This document shows positions 1-8,395 of a DNA stretch of 64,000 bases, piece after piece. The position numbers were made by a program, and so were the translations under genes. Every line of letters starts with the position of its first letter. Position 1 is the stretch's first letter. Source of the DNA: Winogradskyella sp046545555. Its GTDB lineage: Bacteria > Bacteroidota > Bacteroidia > Flavobacteriales > Flavobacteriaceae. The DNA is taken from contig NZ_JBHZTH010000001.1 of NCBI RefSeq assembly GCF_046545555.1, forward strand, positions 1,984,001-2,048,000. The letters are read 5' to 3'. Below the pieces are notes generated by a model. The model had not been told where the DNA came from, searched no databases, and worked only from the letters and a program-made list of their open reading frames with translations.

Positions 1-2
1 TT

Positions 3-2081
3 AGACAACATGCATTGAAGAACGACCCAATGGGTAAGGATTTTGATTATGCTGCTGAGTTTAATAGTGTTGATTACGAAGAATTAAAACAAGATGTTTT
101 AAATCTAATGACAGATTCTCAAGATTGGTGGCCTGCAGATTATGGCCATTATGGTGGATTTATGATTCGTATGGCATGGCATAGTGCAGGAACTTACAGA
201 GTCGGTGATGGTCGCGGAGGCGCTGGTACAGGTAATCAACGTTTTGCGCCAATTAATAGCTGGCCAGACAATGGTAATTTAGATAAAGCACGTTTATTAC
301 TATGGCCAATTAAAAAGAAATATGGTAGAAAAGTATCTTGGGCAGATTTAATGATCTTAGCTGGTAACGCAGCTTTAGAATCTATGGGCTTTCCAACATT
401 TGGTTTTGCTGGTGGTAGAGAAGATATATGGGAGCCAGAACAAGATGTATATTGGGGAAGTGAAACAGAATGGGGTGCAAATGAAGATAGATATAAAGGT
501 GATGATTATAATACTCGAGACTTAGAGGATCCTCTTGCAGCAGTAATGATGGGTTGGATATATGTAAACCCAGAAGGACCAGACGGAAACCCAGATCCAA
601 TGGGCTCTGCAAAAGATGTTAGAGAAACTTTTGGGCGTATGGCTATGAATGATGAAGAAACTGTGGCGTTAGTTGCTGGTGGACATACGTTTGGTAAAGC
701 ACATGGTGCAGCCGATCCAAACCAATATGTTGGTGCTGAACCGCATGGTGCGCCAATTGAAGAGATGAGTATGGGGTGGAAAAACTCATATAAGAGTGGT
801 GTATTAGATGATGTAATTACAAGTGGTATCGAAGGTGCATGGACGCCTAACCCAACACAATGGGATGCAGATTATTTCGATGTATTATTAAATTATGATT
901 GGGAGTTAACTAAAAGCCCTGCAGGTGCGCACCAATGGACACCAACTGCTGCTTCTAAAGCTAAAATGGCTCCAACAGCTGGTGGAAATGGACACCAAGC
1001 GTTAATGATGACGACAGCTGATATTGCTTTAAAAACAGATCCATCATATTTAGAAATCTCAAAACGTTTTCACGAAGATCATAAAGCGTTTGAAGATGCA
1101 TTTGCAAGAGCATGGTTTAAATTAACACATAGAGATATGGGACCAATAGATCGTTACTTAGGTCCTGAAGTACCAAGTGAAGAATTAATATGGCAAGATC
1201 CAGTTCCAAAGGTGGATTACACATTAAGTGATTCGGATATTGATAGCTTAAAGAAAATGATTTTAGCTTCTGGTTTAACAGTTTCTGAGCTAGTAAGAAC
1301 TGCTTGGGCATCAGCATCAACATATAGAGGATCTGATAAACGAGGTGGTGCAAATGGTGCTCGTGTGCGATTAGAACCACAGCGCAGTTGGAAAGTAAAT
1401 AATCCAGAAGAACTTAATAAAGTATTGAATGTACTAGAAGGTATTCAGAATGAATTTAGTGGATCCGTATCTATTGCAGATTTAATTGTTTTGGCTGGTA
1501 CTGCTGCGATTGAAGAAGCAGCTAGCAACGCTGGTCATTCAGTTTCTGTGCCATTTAGTCAAGGTAGAGGCGATGCATCACAAGAGCAAACAGATATAGA
1601 GCAATTTAATTATTTAAAGCCAGTTGGTGACGGATTTAGAAATTACCAAAATGCGAATCTAGATATTGCTGCTGAAGACTTATTAATAGATAAAGCAAAC
1701 CTAATGGGCTTATCAATCCCTGAAATGACAGCCTTAGTAGGTGGAATGCGTGTATTAGGAGCAAACTATGACGGTTCTCTTCATGGAGTATTTACTGATA
1801 ATGTTGGTCACTTAACTAATGACTTCTTTAAAAATTTAGTTGACATGACTTATACATGGAGTGCTACGTCTACCGATGATAAATTATTTGAAGGACGCGA
1901 TCGTAGAACAGGAGCCGTTAAATTTACAGGTACTAGAGCAGATTTAATTTTTGGATCTAATTCAGAATTGAGAGCTGTAGCTGAAGTTTATGGAGCAAAT
2001 GATGGAGAAGAACGTTTTGTTAATGACTTTGTAGCCGCTTGGACTAAAGTTATGAATGCAGATCGATTCGATTTAAAATAA
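3..2081 (+). CDS. katG: Catalase-peroxidase KatG (5' end outside the window)
   Basis: Bifunctional haem catalase-peroxidase that removes hydrogen peroxide. The reading frame is already open at base 3 (RQHALKNDPMG), which matches the usual KatG N-terminal region, so the true start and some tens of residues lie before the window; the TTG at 15 is not the start. Numbering from that TTG, the distal site is RMAWH (R52, W55, H56) and the proximal haem ligand is H224 in GGHTFGKAHG. The Trp-Tyr-Met cofactor triad can be assigned to W55, Y183 and M209. The second, degenerate peroxidase domain follows and the protein ends normally at TAA. A strong terminator follows, then an ankyrin gene on the same strand. 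Confidence 0.97.
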   Translation, partial: RQHALKNDPMGKDFDYAAEFNSVDYEELKQDVLNLMTDSQDWWPADYGHYGGFMIRMAWHSAGTYRVGDGRGGAGTGNQRFAPINSWPDNGNLDKARLLLWPIKKKYGRKVSWADLMILAGNAALESMGFPTFGFAGGREDIWEPEQDVYWGSETEWGANEDRYKGDDYNTRDLEDPLAAVMMGWIYVNPEGPDGNPDPMGSAKDVRETFGRMAMNDEETVALVAGGHTFGKAHGAADPNQYVGAEPHGAPIEEMSMGWKNSYKSGVLDDVITSGIEGAWTPNPTQWDADYFDVLLNYDWELTKSPAGAHQWTPTAASKAKMAPTAGGNGHQALMMTTADIALKTDPSYLEISKRFHEDHKAFEDAFARAWFKLTHRDMGPIDRYLGPEVPSEELIWQDPVPKVDYTLSDSDIDSLKKMILASGLTVSELVRTAWASASTYRGSDKRGGANGARVRLEPQRSWKVNNPEELNKVLNVLEGIQNEFSGSVSIADLIVLAGTAAIEEAASNAGHSVSVPFSQGRGDASQEQTDIEQFNYLKPVGDGFRNYQNANLDIAAEDLLIDKANLMGLSIPEMTALVGGMRVLGANYDGSLHGVFTDNVGHLTNDFFKNLVDMTYTWSATSTDDKLFEGRDRRTGAVKFTGTRADLIFGSNSELRAVAEVYGANDGEERFVNDFVAAWTKVMNADRFDLK

Positions 2082-2114
2082 TAACAGTTGGTTAATAGCA
2101 AGTCAACCGAAAAA

Positions 2115-2146
2115 GGAATGCACGGATAATAGTGCATTCCTTTTTT
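2115..2146 (+). terminator. Rho-independent terminator after katG
   Basis: Perfect 9-bp stem GGAATGCAC / GTGCATTCC (2115-2123 and 2132-2140) with an 8-nt loop, followed by six T. An A-run precedes it. It should end the katG transcript before the ankyrin gene. Confidence 0.85.
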
Positions 2147-2162
2147 ACTTTAATAAGACATT

Positions 2163-2639
2163 ATGAATGCACAGGAATTATTTTTTAAAACCATTCAAAT
2201 TGGGAATGTAGAAAATCTAAAGTTACAGTTAGAAAACAATCTACATTTGGTAAATAGCGAAGACCATAGAGGTTTTACACCTTTAATATTCGCAACCTAT
2301 TTTGATAAAGTGGACATCACAAAAGTTTTAATAGACCATAAGGCTGAAATTGATGCAAAAGACGCTTCAGGTAATACAGCTTTAATAGGTGTTAGTTTTA
2401 AAGGTAATCTTAAGCTTGTTAAGCTACTGATGGATAATGGCGCAAATGTGAATGCTCAAAATAACAAAGGTACTACAGCATTAATGTTTGCTACGCAGTA
2501 TAATCAGGACGCAATTGTAGCTCAACTTTTGGCATATAATGCAGATAGAAACATTACAGATATTGAAGGCAAGTCTGCGGAAGATTATGCAAGAGAAAAG
2601 GGGTTTGTTTCTATAGCAAAATTATTGACTGACACATGA
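2163..2639 (+). CDS. Ankyrin-repeat protein downstream of katG
   Basis: A 158-residue protein made almost entirely of about four ankyrin repeats, for example RGFTPLIFATYF, SGNTALIGVSFKG and KGTTALMFATQYN, each followed by a second helix of the VKLLMDNGANVN type. There is no signal peptide, so it is probably cytoplasmic. Small ankyrin proteins sit beside catalase genes in several bacteria; in Pseudomonas AnkB supports catalase activity. By analogy this one may help KatG, but that is inference, and a strong terminator separates the two genes. It ends 3 nt before the converging nhaC-like gene. Confidence 0.85.
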   Translation: MNAQELFFKTIQIGNVENLKLQLENNLHLVNSEDHRGFTPLIFATYFDKVDITKVLIDHKAEIDAKDASGNTALIGVSFKGNLKLVKLLMDNGANVNAQNNKGTTALMFATQYNQDAIVAQLLAYNADRNITDIEGKSAEDYAREKGFVSIAKLLTDT

Positions 2640-2642
2640 TAA

Positions 2643-4109
2643 TTAAAGCTTTCCTCGTAGCATTTTAATTTTAATCTTAAAGGCTGCGAATAAAAGTGTT
2701 GTGAAAGGACTCAGCCAATTGAAAATTGCATAGAAGAAATACTCACCAACTCCAACACCAAGGACACCACTTTGATAAGCACCACAAGTATTCCAAGGAA
2801 TAAGTACTGAAGTTACAGTACCAGAATCTTCAAGAGTACGGCTTAAATTTTCGGGCGCCAAACCTTTATCTTCATATGCTTTTTTAAACATTTTGCCAGG
2901 AATTACTATTGCTAAATATTGATCTGAGGCTATTGCATTTAAACCAAGACAACTTAATACAGTACTCGCAAATAATCCAAATACAGTAGTTGCTACAGAA
3001 AGTAAGGCTTTTGTAATTCTTGCTAAAGCACCAATACCATCCATAATACCACCAAAAACCATAGCGCAAAGAATAAGGAATATAGTCCAAAGCATGCCTT
3101 GCATACCACCTGAAGAAAATAAATCATTTAGTTTTTCATTATCAGTAGCTACATCAGTATCAGTTAATATTGAATTAAGAATTGCAGAAAAATTTGAATC
3201 GGATAATCCTTTCAGCACTTCAGACTGAAAAATTACAGCAAAAATAGCTGCGAGTATTACACCAGATGCTAAAGCAACTAAAGGCTTCGTTTTTAGTAAT
3301 ATTAAAACAATAACACCAACTGGGACTAAAAAGAGCCAAGGAGTAATATTAAATGTATTATCAATTGATGCTAAAATACTACTAATATCTGCGTCACCTG
3401 TTGGGTCTATATTAGCACTTATTATTCCAAAAACAATAAGTGTAATTATAATCGTTGGGACAGTAGTGTAGGCCATATATTTTATATGTGTGAATAAATC
3501 GGTGCCAGCCATAGCAGGAGCTAAGTTAGTCGTATCGCTCAGAGGTGACATCTTATCACCAAAATATGCACCAGAAATTACGGCACCAGCAATCATTCCA
3601 GGATTAATACCTAAAGCTGTCCCAATTCCAACTAAAGCAATACCTACGGTTGCTGAAGTGGTCCAAGAACTTCCTGTTGCAATAGAAATAACAGCAGCAA
3701 TAATTACTGAAGCAGGTAAAAATATTTCTGGACTAAGAACTTGAAGTCCATAATAAACCATCGCAGGAATTACTCCACTAATGAGCCAAGTACCAGCAAG
3801 TGCACCAACTAAAAATAATATCATTATAGGAACAAAAACACTTTTAATATTTTCCCAAACCTCTTGAACCATTACAATAGGTGAAACTTTATTTAACATA
3901 CCACCTATAAAAGCAACAAAACCACCCATTAATAAAATGTATTGGTTTGAGTACGCTCCCATCATCTCTCCTTCAAAAGCAAAAATATTAACAGCCAATA
4001 ATATCATTAAAATGACCACAGGAACCAAAGCTTCGAAAATATTCAGTTCTTTGTTGTCTATTATTTTTTGATCTTCAATTTTTATTTCAGATAAATCGTC
4101 GTCTTGCAT
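2643..4109 (-). CDS. nhaC: NhaC-family Na+/H+ antiporter
   Basis: A 488-residue polytopic membrane protein with about 11-12 hydrophobic segments after an acidic cytoplasmic N-terminus of about 25 residues. The NhaC signature region is clear: IATGSSWTTSATVGIA, followed by a glycine-rich stretch, GAYFGDKMSPLSDTTNLA, and near the C-terminus ALLVPWNTCG-like sequence (SVLIPWNTCGAY). The family exchanges sodium for protons and serves salt and pH homeostasis; some members carry organic acids or exchange malate and lactate, so the substrate is not certain. It is transcribed alone, divergently from the hydrolase gene at 4193. Confidence 0.88.
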   Translation of the reverse strand: MQDDDLSEIKIEDQKIIDNKELNIFEALVPVVILMILLAVNIFAFEGEMMGAYSNQYILLMGGFVAFIGGMLNKVSPIVMVQEVWENIKSVFVPIMILFLVGALAGTWLISGVIPAMVYYGLQVLSPEIFLPASVIIAAVISIATGSSWTTSATVGIALVGIGTALGINPGMIAGAVISGAYFGDKMSPLSDTTNLAPAMAGTDLFTHIKYMAYTTVPTIIITLIVFGIISANIDPTGDADISSILASIDNTFNITPWLFLVPVGVIVLILLKTKPLVALASGVILAAIFAVIFQSEVLKGLSDSNFSAILNSILTDTDVATDNEKLNDLFSSGGMQGMLWTIFLILCAMVFGGIMDGIGALARITKALLSVATTVFGLFASTVLSCLGLNAIASDQYLAIVIPGKMFKKAYEDKGLAPENLSRTLEDSGTVTSVLIPWNTCGAYQSGVLGVGVGEYFFYAIFNWLSPFTTLLFAAFKIKIKMLRGKL

Positions 4110-4152
4110 TTTAGTTAGTTTTGATATGTAATGTTACGATTTTGCAGAGCCA

Positions 4153-4181
4153 TTTGCAAATAGATTTATTCCGTAGCTTTG
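4153..4181 (+). promoter_or_regulatory. Bacteroidota-type promoter of the membrane hydrolase gene
   Basis: TTTG at 4153-4156, a 17-nt spacer, and TAGCTTTG at 4174-4181, fitting the TTG / TAnnTTTG promoter of this phylum. The predicted start of transcription is only about 6-8 nt before the ATG at 4193. An inverted repeat TTTGCA / TGCAAA (4141-4146, 4155-4160) overlaps the -33 element. Confidence 0.65.
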
Positions 4182-4192
4182 CATTTATATTT

Positions 4193-5215
4193 ATGGATTC
4201 ATTAACTCAAATCGTTTTAGGTGCTGCTTGTGGCGAAGCCGTATTAGGTAAGAAAATTGGTAATAAGGCGTTGTTATTTGGCGCTATTGGCGGTACAATT
4301 CCTGATTTGGATGTTTTTATAGGGCCACTATTATATGCTAATGAGATAGATGCAATGCTCTTTCATCGCGGTTTTATGCATTCTATTTTGTTTTCAATAT
4401 TAGGTGCTTTATTGTTTGGTTGGTTAGCTCACAAATTATATAATACGGGAAGACGTCTCCATACAACTTCAAAAAATGATTGGACGAAACTATTTTTCTG
4501 GTCTTTGTTTACACATCCTTTACTAGATTGTTTTACGCCTTATGGGACGCAGTTGTTTGCACCATTTTCAAATTATCGTGTCGCTTTTAATAATATCGCC
4601 GTTGCGGATCCTTTATACACAACACCATTTTTGATTAGTCTTATTATTTTAATGTTTTATAAAAGACAACGTCAAAAAAGGAAATTATGGTTAAAGATTG
4701 GTTTTGGTATTAGCGCATTGTACATGCTATTTACCTTTGGCAATAAGATATATATAGATAATGTGTTCGAATCTTCTTTGACAGAGCATAGTATAGAATA
4801 TTCTAGATTCAGCACTCAACCTGCAATTTTAAACAACATATTGTGGTATGGTATTGCGGAGACAGAAGAGAGTTATCATGTAGGTTTTTATTCATTATTT
4901 GATTCTACAAATCATTTTTCGGATTGGCAAACTATCCCCAAAAAAAGAGATTTGATTAAAAGCGATTATAAAGACCTTCAGGATTTAGCATGGTTTAGTA
5001 ATGATTATTTTAATGTTGAAAAATTAGATAATGATAATTACGTATATAAAGATTTAAGATATCCCTTAGTTGAGACCAAAGACGGATTTAAAGCTATTTT
5101 TAATTTAAAACTTTTCAAAACTCATAACCGTTTGGATATGAAACCTTTTAGACCAGAAATGGATGATTTTAGTTTTACCTTGAAAGCCCTTTGGGAGCGG
5201 TTGAAAGGAAGGTAA
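4193..5215 (+). CDS. YdjM/DUF457-type membrane-bound metal-dependent hydrolase
   Basis: Start set at the ATG 4193 (MDSLTQIVLGAACGEA), because the open frame further upstream runs through the promoter. The 340-residue protein has the family layout: IPDLDVFIGP and HRGFMHS metal-binding motifs in the first 80 residues, then four or so membrane segments, with HPLLDCFTPYGTQ as a second His/Asp motif around residue 120. The C-terminal half is soluble and less conserved. Members are annotated as inner-membrane metal-dependent hydrolases; the physiological substrate is unknown. It stands alone, divergent from nhaC, with a palindromic repeat just after its stop. Confidence 0.85.
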   Translation: MDSLTQIVLGAACGEAVLGKKIGNKALLFGAIGGTIPDLDVFIGPLLYANEIDAMLFHRGFMHSILFSILGALLFGWLAHKLYNTGRRLHTTSKNDWTKLFFWSLFTHPLLDCFTPYGTQLFAPFSNYRVAFNNIAVADPLYTTPFLISLIILMFYKRQRQKRKLWLKIGFGISALYMLFTFGNKIYIDNVFESSLTEHSIEYSRFSTQPAILNNILWYGIAETEESYHVGFYSLFDSTNHFSDWQTIPKKRDLIKSDYKDLQDLAWFSNDYFNVEKLDNDNYVYKDLRYPLVETKDGFKAIFNLKLFKTHNRLDMKPFRPEMDDFSFTLKALWERLKGR

Positions 5216-5232
5216 ATATAGTTTCTTTGTCA

Positions 5233-5279
5233 GCTCGAGCATAGTCGAGAATATTACATGTCGATTACGCTCGATGTGA
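5233..5279. repeat. Intergenic palindromic repeat, copy 1 (paired)
   Basis: Two facing half-elements, GCTCGAGCATAGTCGAGA (5233-5250) and ATGTCGATTACGCTCGATGT (5259-5278), that are imperfect inverted copies. Each carries the TCGA-GC/AGTCGA core also seen at 23113 and 26746. It lies between two convergent genes, where a hairpin could help end transcription. Confidence 0.7.
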
Positions 5280-5292
5280 TGTTATCATTAAT

Positions 5293-6507
5293 TTAAGCCA
5301 ATTCCAATTCAATAATACCCAACTCAATCATACAGGTATTCATCATTTCATAGGTGCGTTCAATGTCTGCATCTAAACCTATTGAAAAACGAATTAAGCC
5401 ATCACTTAAACCCATTGCTTCTTGCTCATCTTCTGGAATCTCTGACGATGTAGAACTTCCAGGAGCACTAAACAGCGTTTTATAGAATCCTAAACTAACA
5501 GCGAGATAACCTAAGTTACGTTCTTGCATTAGTTCCATAAGAGCATTGGCTTTGTCTAATGAACCAACATCTATAGTCATCATTCCACCATAGCCATATT
5601 TTTCATTCATCATAGATTTAAATAATTGATGTGATGGATGCGAAGCTAATCCTGGATATACTGTTTTTATGCCCTTGCTTTCAAATTTATTAGCTAAATA
5701 TGTTGCATTATGGCTGTGTTGTTGCATTCTAATATGTAAAGTTCTTAGGTTCTTTAAAACCGAAGCAGATCTTAAACTATCCATAGTTGAGCCTAATAGC
5801 ATGGCTGCTCCATCATTTACATTTCTTAGTTGGTCAATCAATTCTTGTTTGCCACAAATAACTCCACCGACAGTATCGGAAGAACCATTTATAAACTTGG
5901 TTAGACTATGAATAACGACATCTGCACCCAAGTTGATTGGAGAAATTGATAACGGAGAAAACGTATTGTCAACTACTAATGTTAGATTATGTTTTTTAGC
6001 AATTTTAGCTAAACCATTAATATCAGCAACTTCCAATAAAGGGTTACTTACAGACTCGCAAAATAATACTTTAGTGTTTGGAGTAATAGCAGCTTCAACA
6101 GTGTCTAGTTTTGTAATATCAACAAAGCTAGTTTTAATACCCATTCTTGGAGTAAAGTTTTTTAGAAAGGCATACGTACCACCATAAATAGTTCTACTAC
6201 TCACAACATGCTCACCTGCACCACATAACTGAAGCAATACAGCAGTAATGGCTCCCATACCAGAAGCTGTAACTGTTGCAGTTTCTGTGCCTTCCATAGC
6301 TGCTAGTGCTTCGCCTAGATATAAATTTGAAGGTGACGAATGCCTAGAGTATAGATAACAACCATCAGCATTGCCTTCAAAAGTATCGAACATGGTTTTT
6401 GCAGAAAGGAATGTATAGGTTGATGAATCTGAAATTGATGGGTTTACACCACCAAACTCACCAAAATATTGTAAATCTTGAATATTATTTGCAGGTTTAA
6501 ATTTCAT
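5293..6507 (-). CDS. Cys/Met-metabolism PLP enzyme (methionine gamma-lyase or cystathionine gamma-synthase/lyase type)
   Basis: A 404-residue fold-type I PLP enzyme of the trans-sulfuration family. Visible active-site features are YSRHSSPS (Y53, R55; phosphate binding from the neighbour subunit), SGMGAI near 82-87, YGGTY with Y108 stacking on the cofactor, D180 in VVDNTF, and the Schiff-base lysine K204 in HSLTKFINGSSD. The family includes methionine gamma-lyase and cystathionine synthases and lyases, which cannot be told apart safely here. The gene is divergent from an Lrp/AsnC regulator gene with a consensus Lrp box between them, which fits amino-acid-responsive control and slightly favours a catabolic lyase. 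Confidence 0.88.
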   Translation of the reverse strand: MKFKPANNIQDLQYFGEFGGVNPSISDSSTYTFLSAKTMFDTFEGNADGCYLYSRHSSPSNLYLGEALAAMEGTETATVTASGMGAITAVLLQLCGAGEHVVSSRTIYGGTYAFLKNFTPRMGIKTSFVDITKLDTVEAAITPNTKVLFCESVSNPLLEVADINGLAKIAKKHNLTLVVDNTFSPLSISPINLGADVVIHSLTKFINGSSDTVGGVICGKQELIDQLRNVNDGAAMLLGSTMDSLRSASVLKNLRTLHIRMQQHSHNATYLANKFESKGIKTVYPGLASHPSHQLFKSMMNEKYGYGGMMTIDVGSLDKANALMELMQERNLGYLAVSLGFYKTLFSAPGSSTSSEIPEDEQEAMGLSDGLIRFSIGLDADIERTYEMMNTCMIELGIIELELA

Positions 6508-6577
6508 GATAATGAGTTTATAGATGAGATCAAAGCTCTATAATTTTAGACTAATAATCAATATTAATTATTTTATT

Positions 6578-6592
6578 TAGAATATTTTTCTA
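6578..6592. promoter_or_regulatory. Consensus Lrp-binding site
   Basis: TAGAATATTTTTCTA agrees at all 15 positions with the published E. coli Lrp SELEX consensus YAGHAWATTWTDCTR. With one more pair each side it is a perfect TTAGAA-N5-TTCTAA inverted repeat (6577-6593). It lies between the divergent PLP-lyase and lrp genes, 70 bp from the lyase start. Confidence 0.7.
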
Positions 6593-6665
6593 ATAAAAAT
6601 GTTATATTTAGTTTTATTTTCTTTAATACGTGTGATTTGATTATTCATTTAGAAAAAAGGTAAAT

Positions 6666-7122
6666 ATGATTTTAGATAAAATTGATAGACAATTGTTGCA
6701 CTTGCTTCAATCGGATAGTAAACAAACCACTAAAGCATTATCAAACAAATTAAATTTGTCCGTAACTGCTGTTTATGAACGTATAAAAGTTAGAGCATAA
6801 CGGTATTTTAAAGAAATATGTAGCGCTCATAGAAAAGAAAAAAGTTGATAAGGCCTTTGTAGCATTTTGTCACATAAAATTAATTCAACATTCTCAAGAT
6901 TATGTGGTTAAGTTTGAGCGCGAAGTGCGTAAATTAGACGAAGTATTAGAATGTTACCATATAAGTGGTGACTATGATTATTTGTTAAAAGTACTAGTTA
7001 AGGATATGGAAGCTTTTAGAGAATTTATGGTTAAAAAATTAACGACTATTGACCATATAGGTAGTACACATAGCATGTTTATGATAAATGAAGTAAAGCA
7101 TACAACAGCAATTACAATATAG
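6666..7122 (+). pseudogene. Lrp/AsnC-family regulator, frameshifted
   Basis: The ATG at 6666 opens a clear AsnC-type helix-turn-helix (MILDKIDRQLLHLLQSDSKQ, then LSNKLNLSVTAVYERIK), but the frame stops at TAA 6798. The next frame continues at 6790 with LEHNGILKKYVALIEKKK, followed by the ligand-binding RAM domain to 7122. Family members read ERIKKLE at this joint, so the run AAAA at 6785-6788 looks two bases short. With that change the protein would be about 152 residues, the normal length. Both halves are otherwise intact and conserved, so this is a very recent mutation or a homopolymer sequencing error; a programmed frameshift is less likely. Confidence 0.85.
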
Positions 7123-7126
7123 AATT

Positions 7127-7753
7127 ATGCAATCATTACAATATAGGCTCACGGAGTTCTTCTTAATTTTTATAATTGTACCAATAAGTTTTGCATTCGA
7201 TTTTCCTATTTGGATAAAAATGATAATAGGAGTTTTAGGATTTACTTATATCTTATTTATACTCTTAAAAGTTGAAAAGAATAAATTTAAGGTTAATAAA
7301 AGCCTCAATTGGAAAACATTTTGGAAGCGAACTATTTTGAAACTAATAGGAATCATAATAATAACTATAATCTACATGTTTATAGTTGATAAAGAGAATC
7401 TCTTTATTGTTATTAAAACTAAACCTGCATTATGGGTTATGATTTTATTTATATATTCATTTTTTTCGGTTTATCCACAAGAATTAATTTATAGAACATT
7501 CTTTTTTCAGCGCTATAAATCGCTATTTAATAATGAGTCAGTTTTTATTTTAATTAATGCAGCACTATTCTCATTAGCACATATTTTCTTTAAGAATACT
7601 CTGGTTATGTTCCTTACATTTATTGGTGGAATTCTGTTTGCCCTCACTTATAAAAAAACAAAATCTACGCTTTTGGTTTCTGTTGAGCATGCTATTTTTG
7701 GGTGTTGGTTATTTACAGTAGGTATGGGAGAGATGCTTGGCTTTCCTTCATAA
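7127..7753 (+). CDS. CPBP-family intramembrane metalloprotease-like protein
   Basis: A 208-residue protein with about six hydrophobic segments. The CPBP (Abi/CAAX-processing) motifs are recognisable in order: QELIYRTFFFQRY around 120-132 (motif 1, usually EExxxR), AHIFFKN around 157 (motif 2, His), and EHAIFGCWLF near the C-terminus (motif 3, His). The first of the two glutamates of motif 1 is replaced by glutamine, so activity may be altered. It starts 4 nt after the lrp stop codon, which suggests co-transcription. Substrate unknown. Confidence 0.78.
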   Translation: MQSLQYRLTEFFLIFIIVPISFAFDFPIWIKMIIGVLGFTYILFILLKVEKNKFKVNKSLNWKTFWKRTILKLIGIIIITIIYMFIVDKENLFIVIKTKPALWVMILFIYSFFSVYPQELIYRTFFFQRYKSLFNNESVFILINAALFSLAHIFFKNTLVMFLTFIGGILFALTYKKTKSTLLVSVEHAIFGCWLFTVGMGEMLGFPS

Positions 7754-7806
7754 CACTTTATGTTAAATTTAGTAGTTTGTCATTCGTAAATCATTAATCA
7801 AAATCG

Positions 7807-7814
7807 TACTTTTG
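7807..7814 (+). promoter_or_regulatory. -7 promoter box of the beta-barrel gene
   Basis: TACTTTTG fits TAnnTTTG and lies 19 nt before the ATG at 7834. I do not see a TTG at the normal distance upstream. Confidence 0.45.
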
Positions 7815-7833
7815 TGGCTCACTTAGAGTTGGC

Positions 7834-8391
7834 ATGAGAAGCATTATTATTCTTTTCTTTTTATTAAGTATTAGCCTTTATGCGCAAAGAAACCCTGTTG
7901 GTATTAAAGTGGGTAGTAATCTTTCTAAATTAGTTGGAAATAATACCGATAATTTGACGTTTTCAGTAAGACCTCAATTTGGTTTATTTATGCAAATTCC
8001 AATTGACGATTTTGGAGCTTTTCAGCCCGAACTTTTATATACAGGTCATGGTTACAAGCAAGAAGACTTTGGAGGTGAACCTAATGTAGGTTTAAATTAC
8101 CTAGCCTTAGCTGTATTAACTAAAATATTAATTATTAAAAAGTTTAGTTTAGACGTTGGACCTCAGTTTGGGTTATTACTATCAGCTAATGATAAAGAAG
8201 ATATTTTGCCCAATATTAAATCAGATTTTTATAACAGAGATTTTGGAGTTAATTTAGGCTTTAGTTACGATCTTCTTAAAAAGATAACAGCATCTTTTAG
8301 GTATTATATAGGTCTTACAGATATAACACGACTAAACTCGAAAAATTTTAATAGATCATTTCAAATAGCATTTCAATACAAAATAAATTAA
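7834..8391 (+). CDS. Outer-membrane beta-barrel (PorT/porin-like) protein
   Basis: A 185-residue protein with a signal peptide (MRSIIILFFLLSISLYAQ, cut after the Ala-Gln typical of this phylum). The rest alternates polar and hydrophobic residues in short strands: GIKVGSNLSKLVG, FGLFMQIPI, FQPELLYTGHGYKQ, FSLDVGPQFGLLLSA, FGVNLGFSYDL, ITASFRYYIGLTDI, and it ends in FQIAFQYKIN, a typical last strand. This is the PorT / outer-membrane-protein beta-barrel pattern of about eight strands. Role unknown. The dihydrolipoyl dehydrogenase gene follows after 4 nt, so the two may share a transcript. Confidence 0.8.
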   Translation: MRSIIILFFLLSISLYAQRNPVGIKVGSNLSKLVGNNTDNLTFSVRPQFGLFMQIPIDDFGAFQPELLYTGHGYKQEDFGGEPNVGLNYLALAVLTKILIIKKFSLDVGPQFGLLLSANDKEDILPNIKSDFYNRDFGVNLGFSYDLLKKITASFRYYIGLTDITRLNSKNFNRSFQIAFQYKIN

Positions 8392-8395
8392 TAAT

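Noticed and set aside
382..612. Antisense open frame in katG
   Set aside because: Low-complexity His/Leu/Tyr-rich translation without start context; a shadow of katG. The same holds for the other opposite-strand frames, for example at 1117, 9336, 25074 and 31874.
4121..4192. N-terminal extension of the membrane hydrolase
   Set aside because: It runs through the promoter, and the family start MDSLTQIVLG lies at 4193.
6904..7122. A separate short regulator gene starting at 6904
   Set aside because: The sequence upstream in the same frame back to 6790 is conserved Lrp sequence that joins the helix-turn-helix part in another frame, so it is the 3' half of one frameshifted gene.
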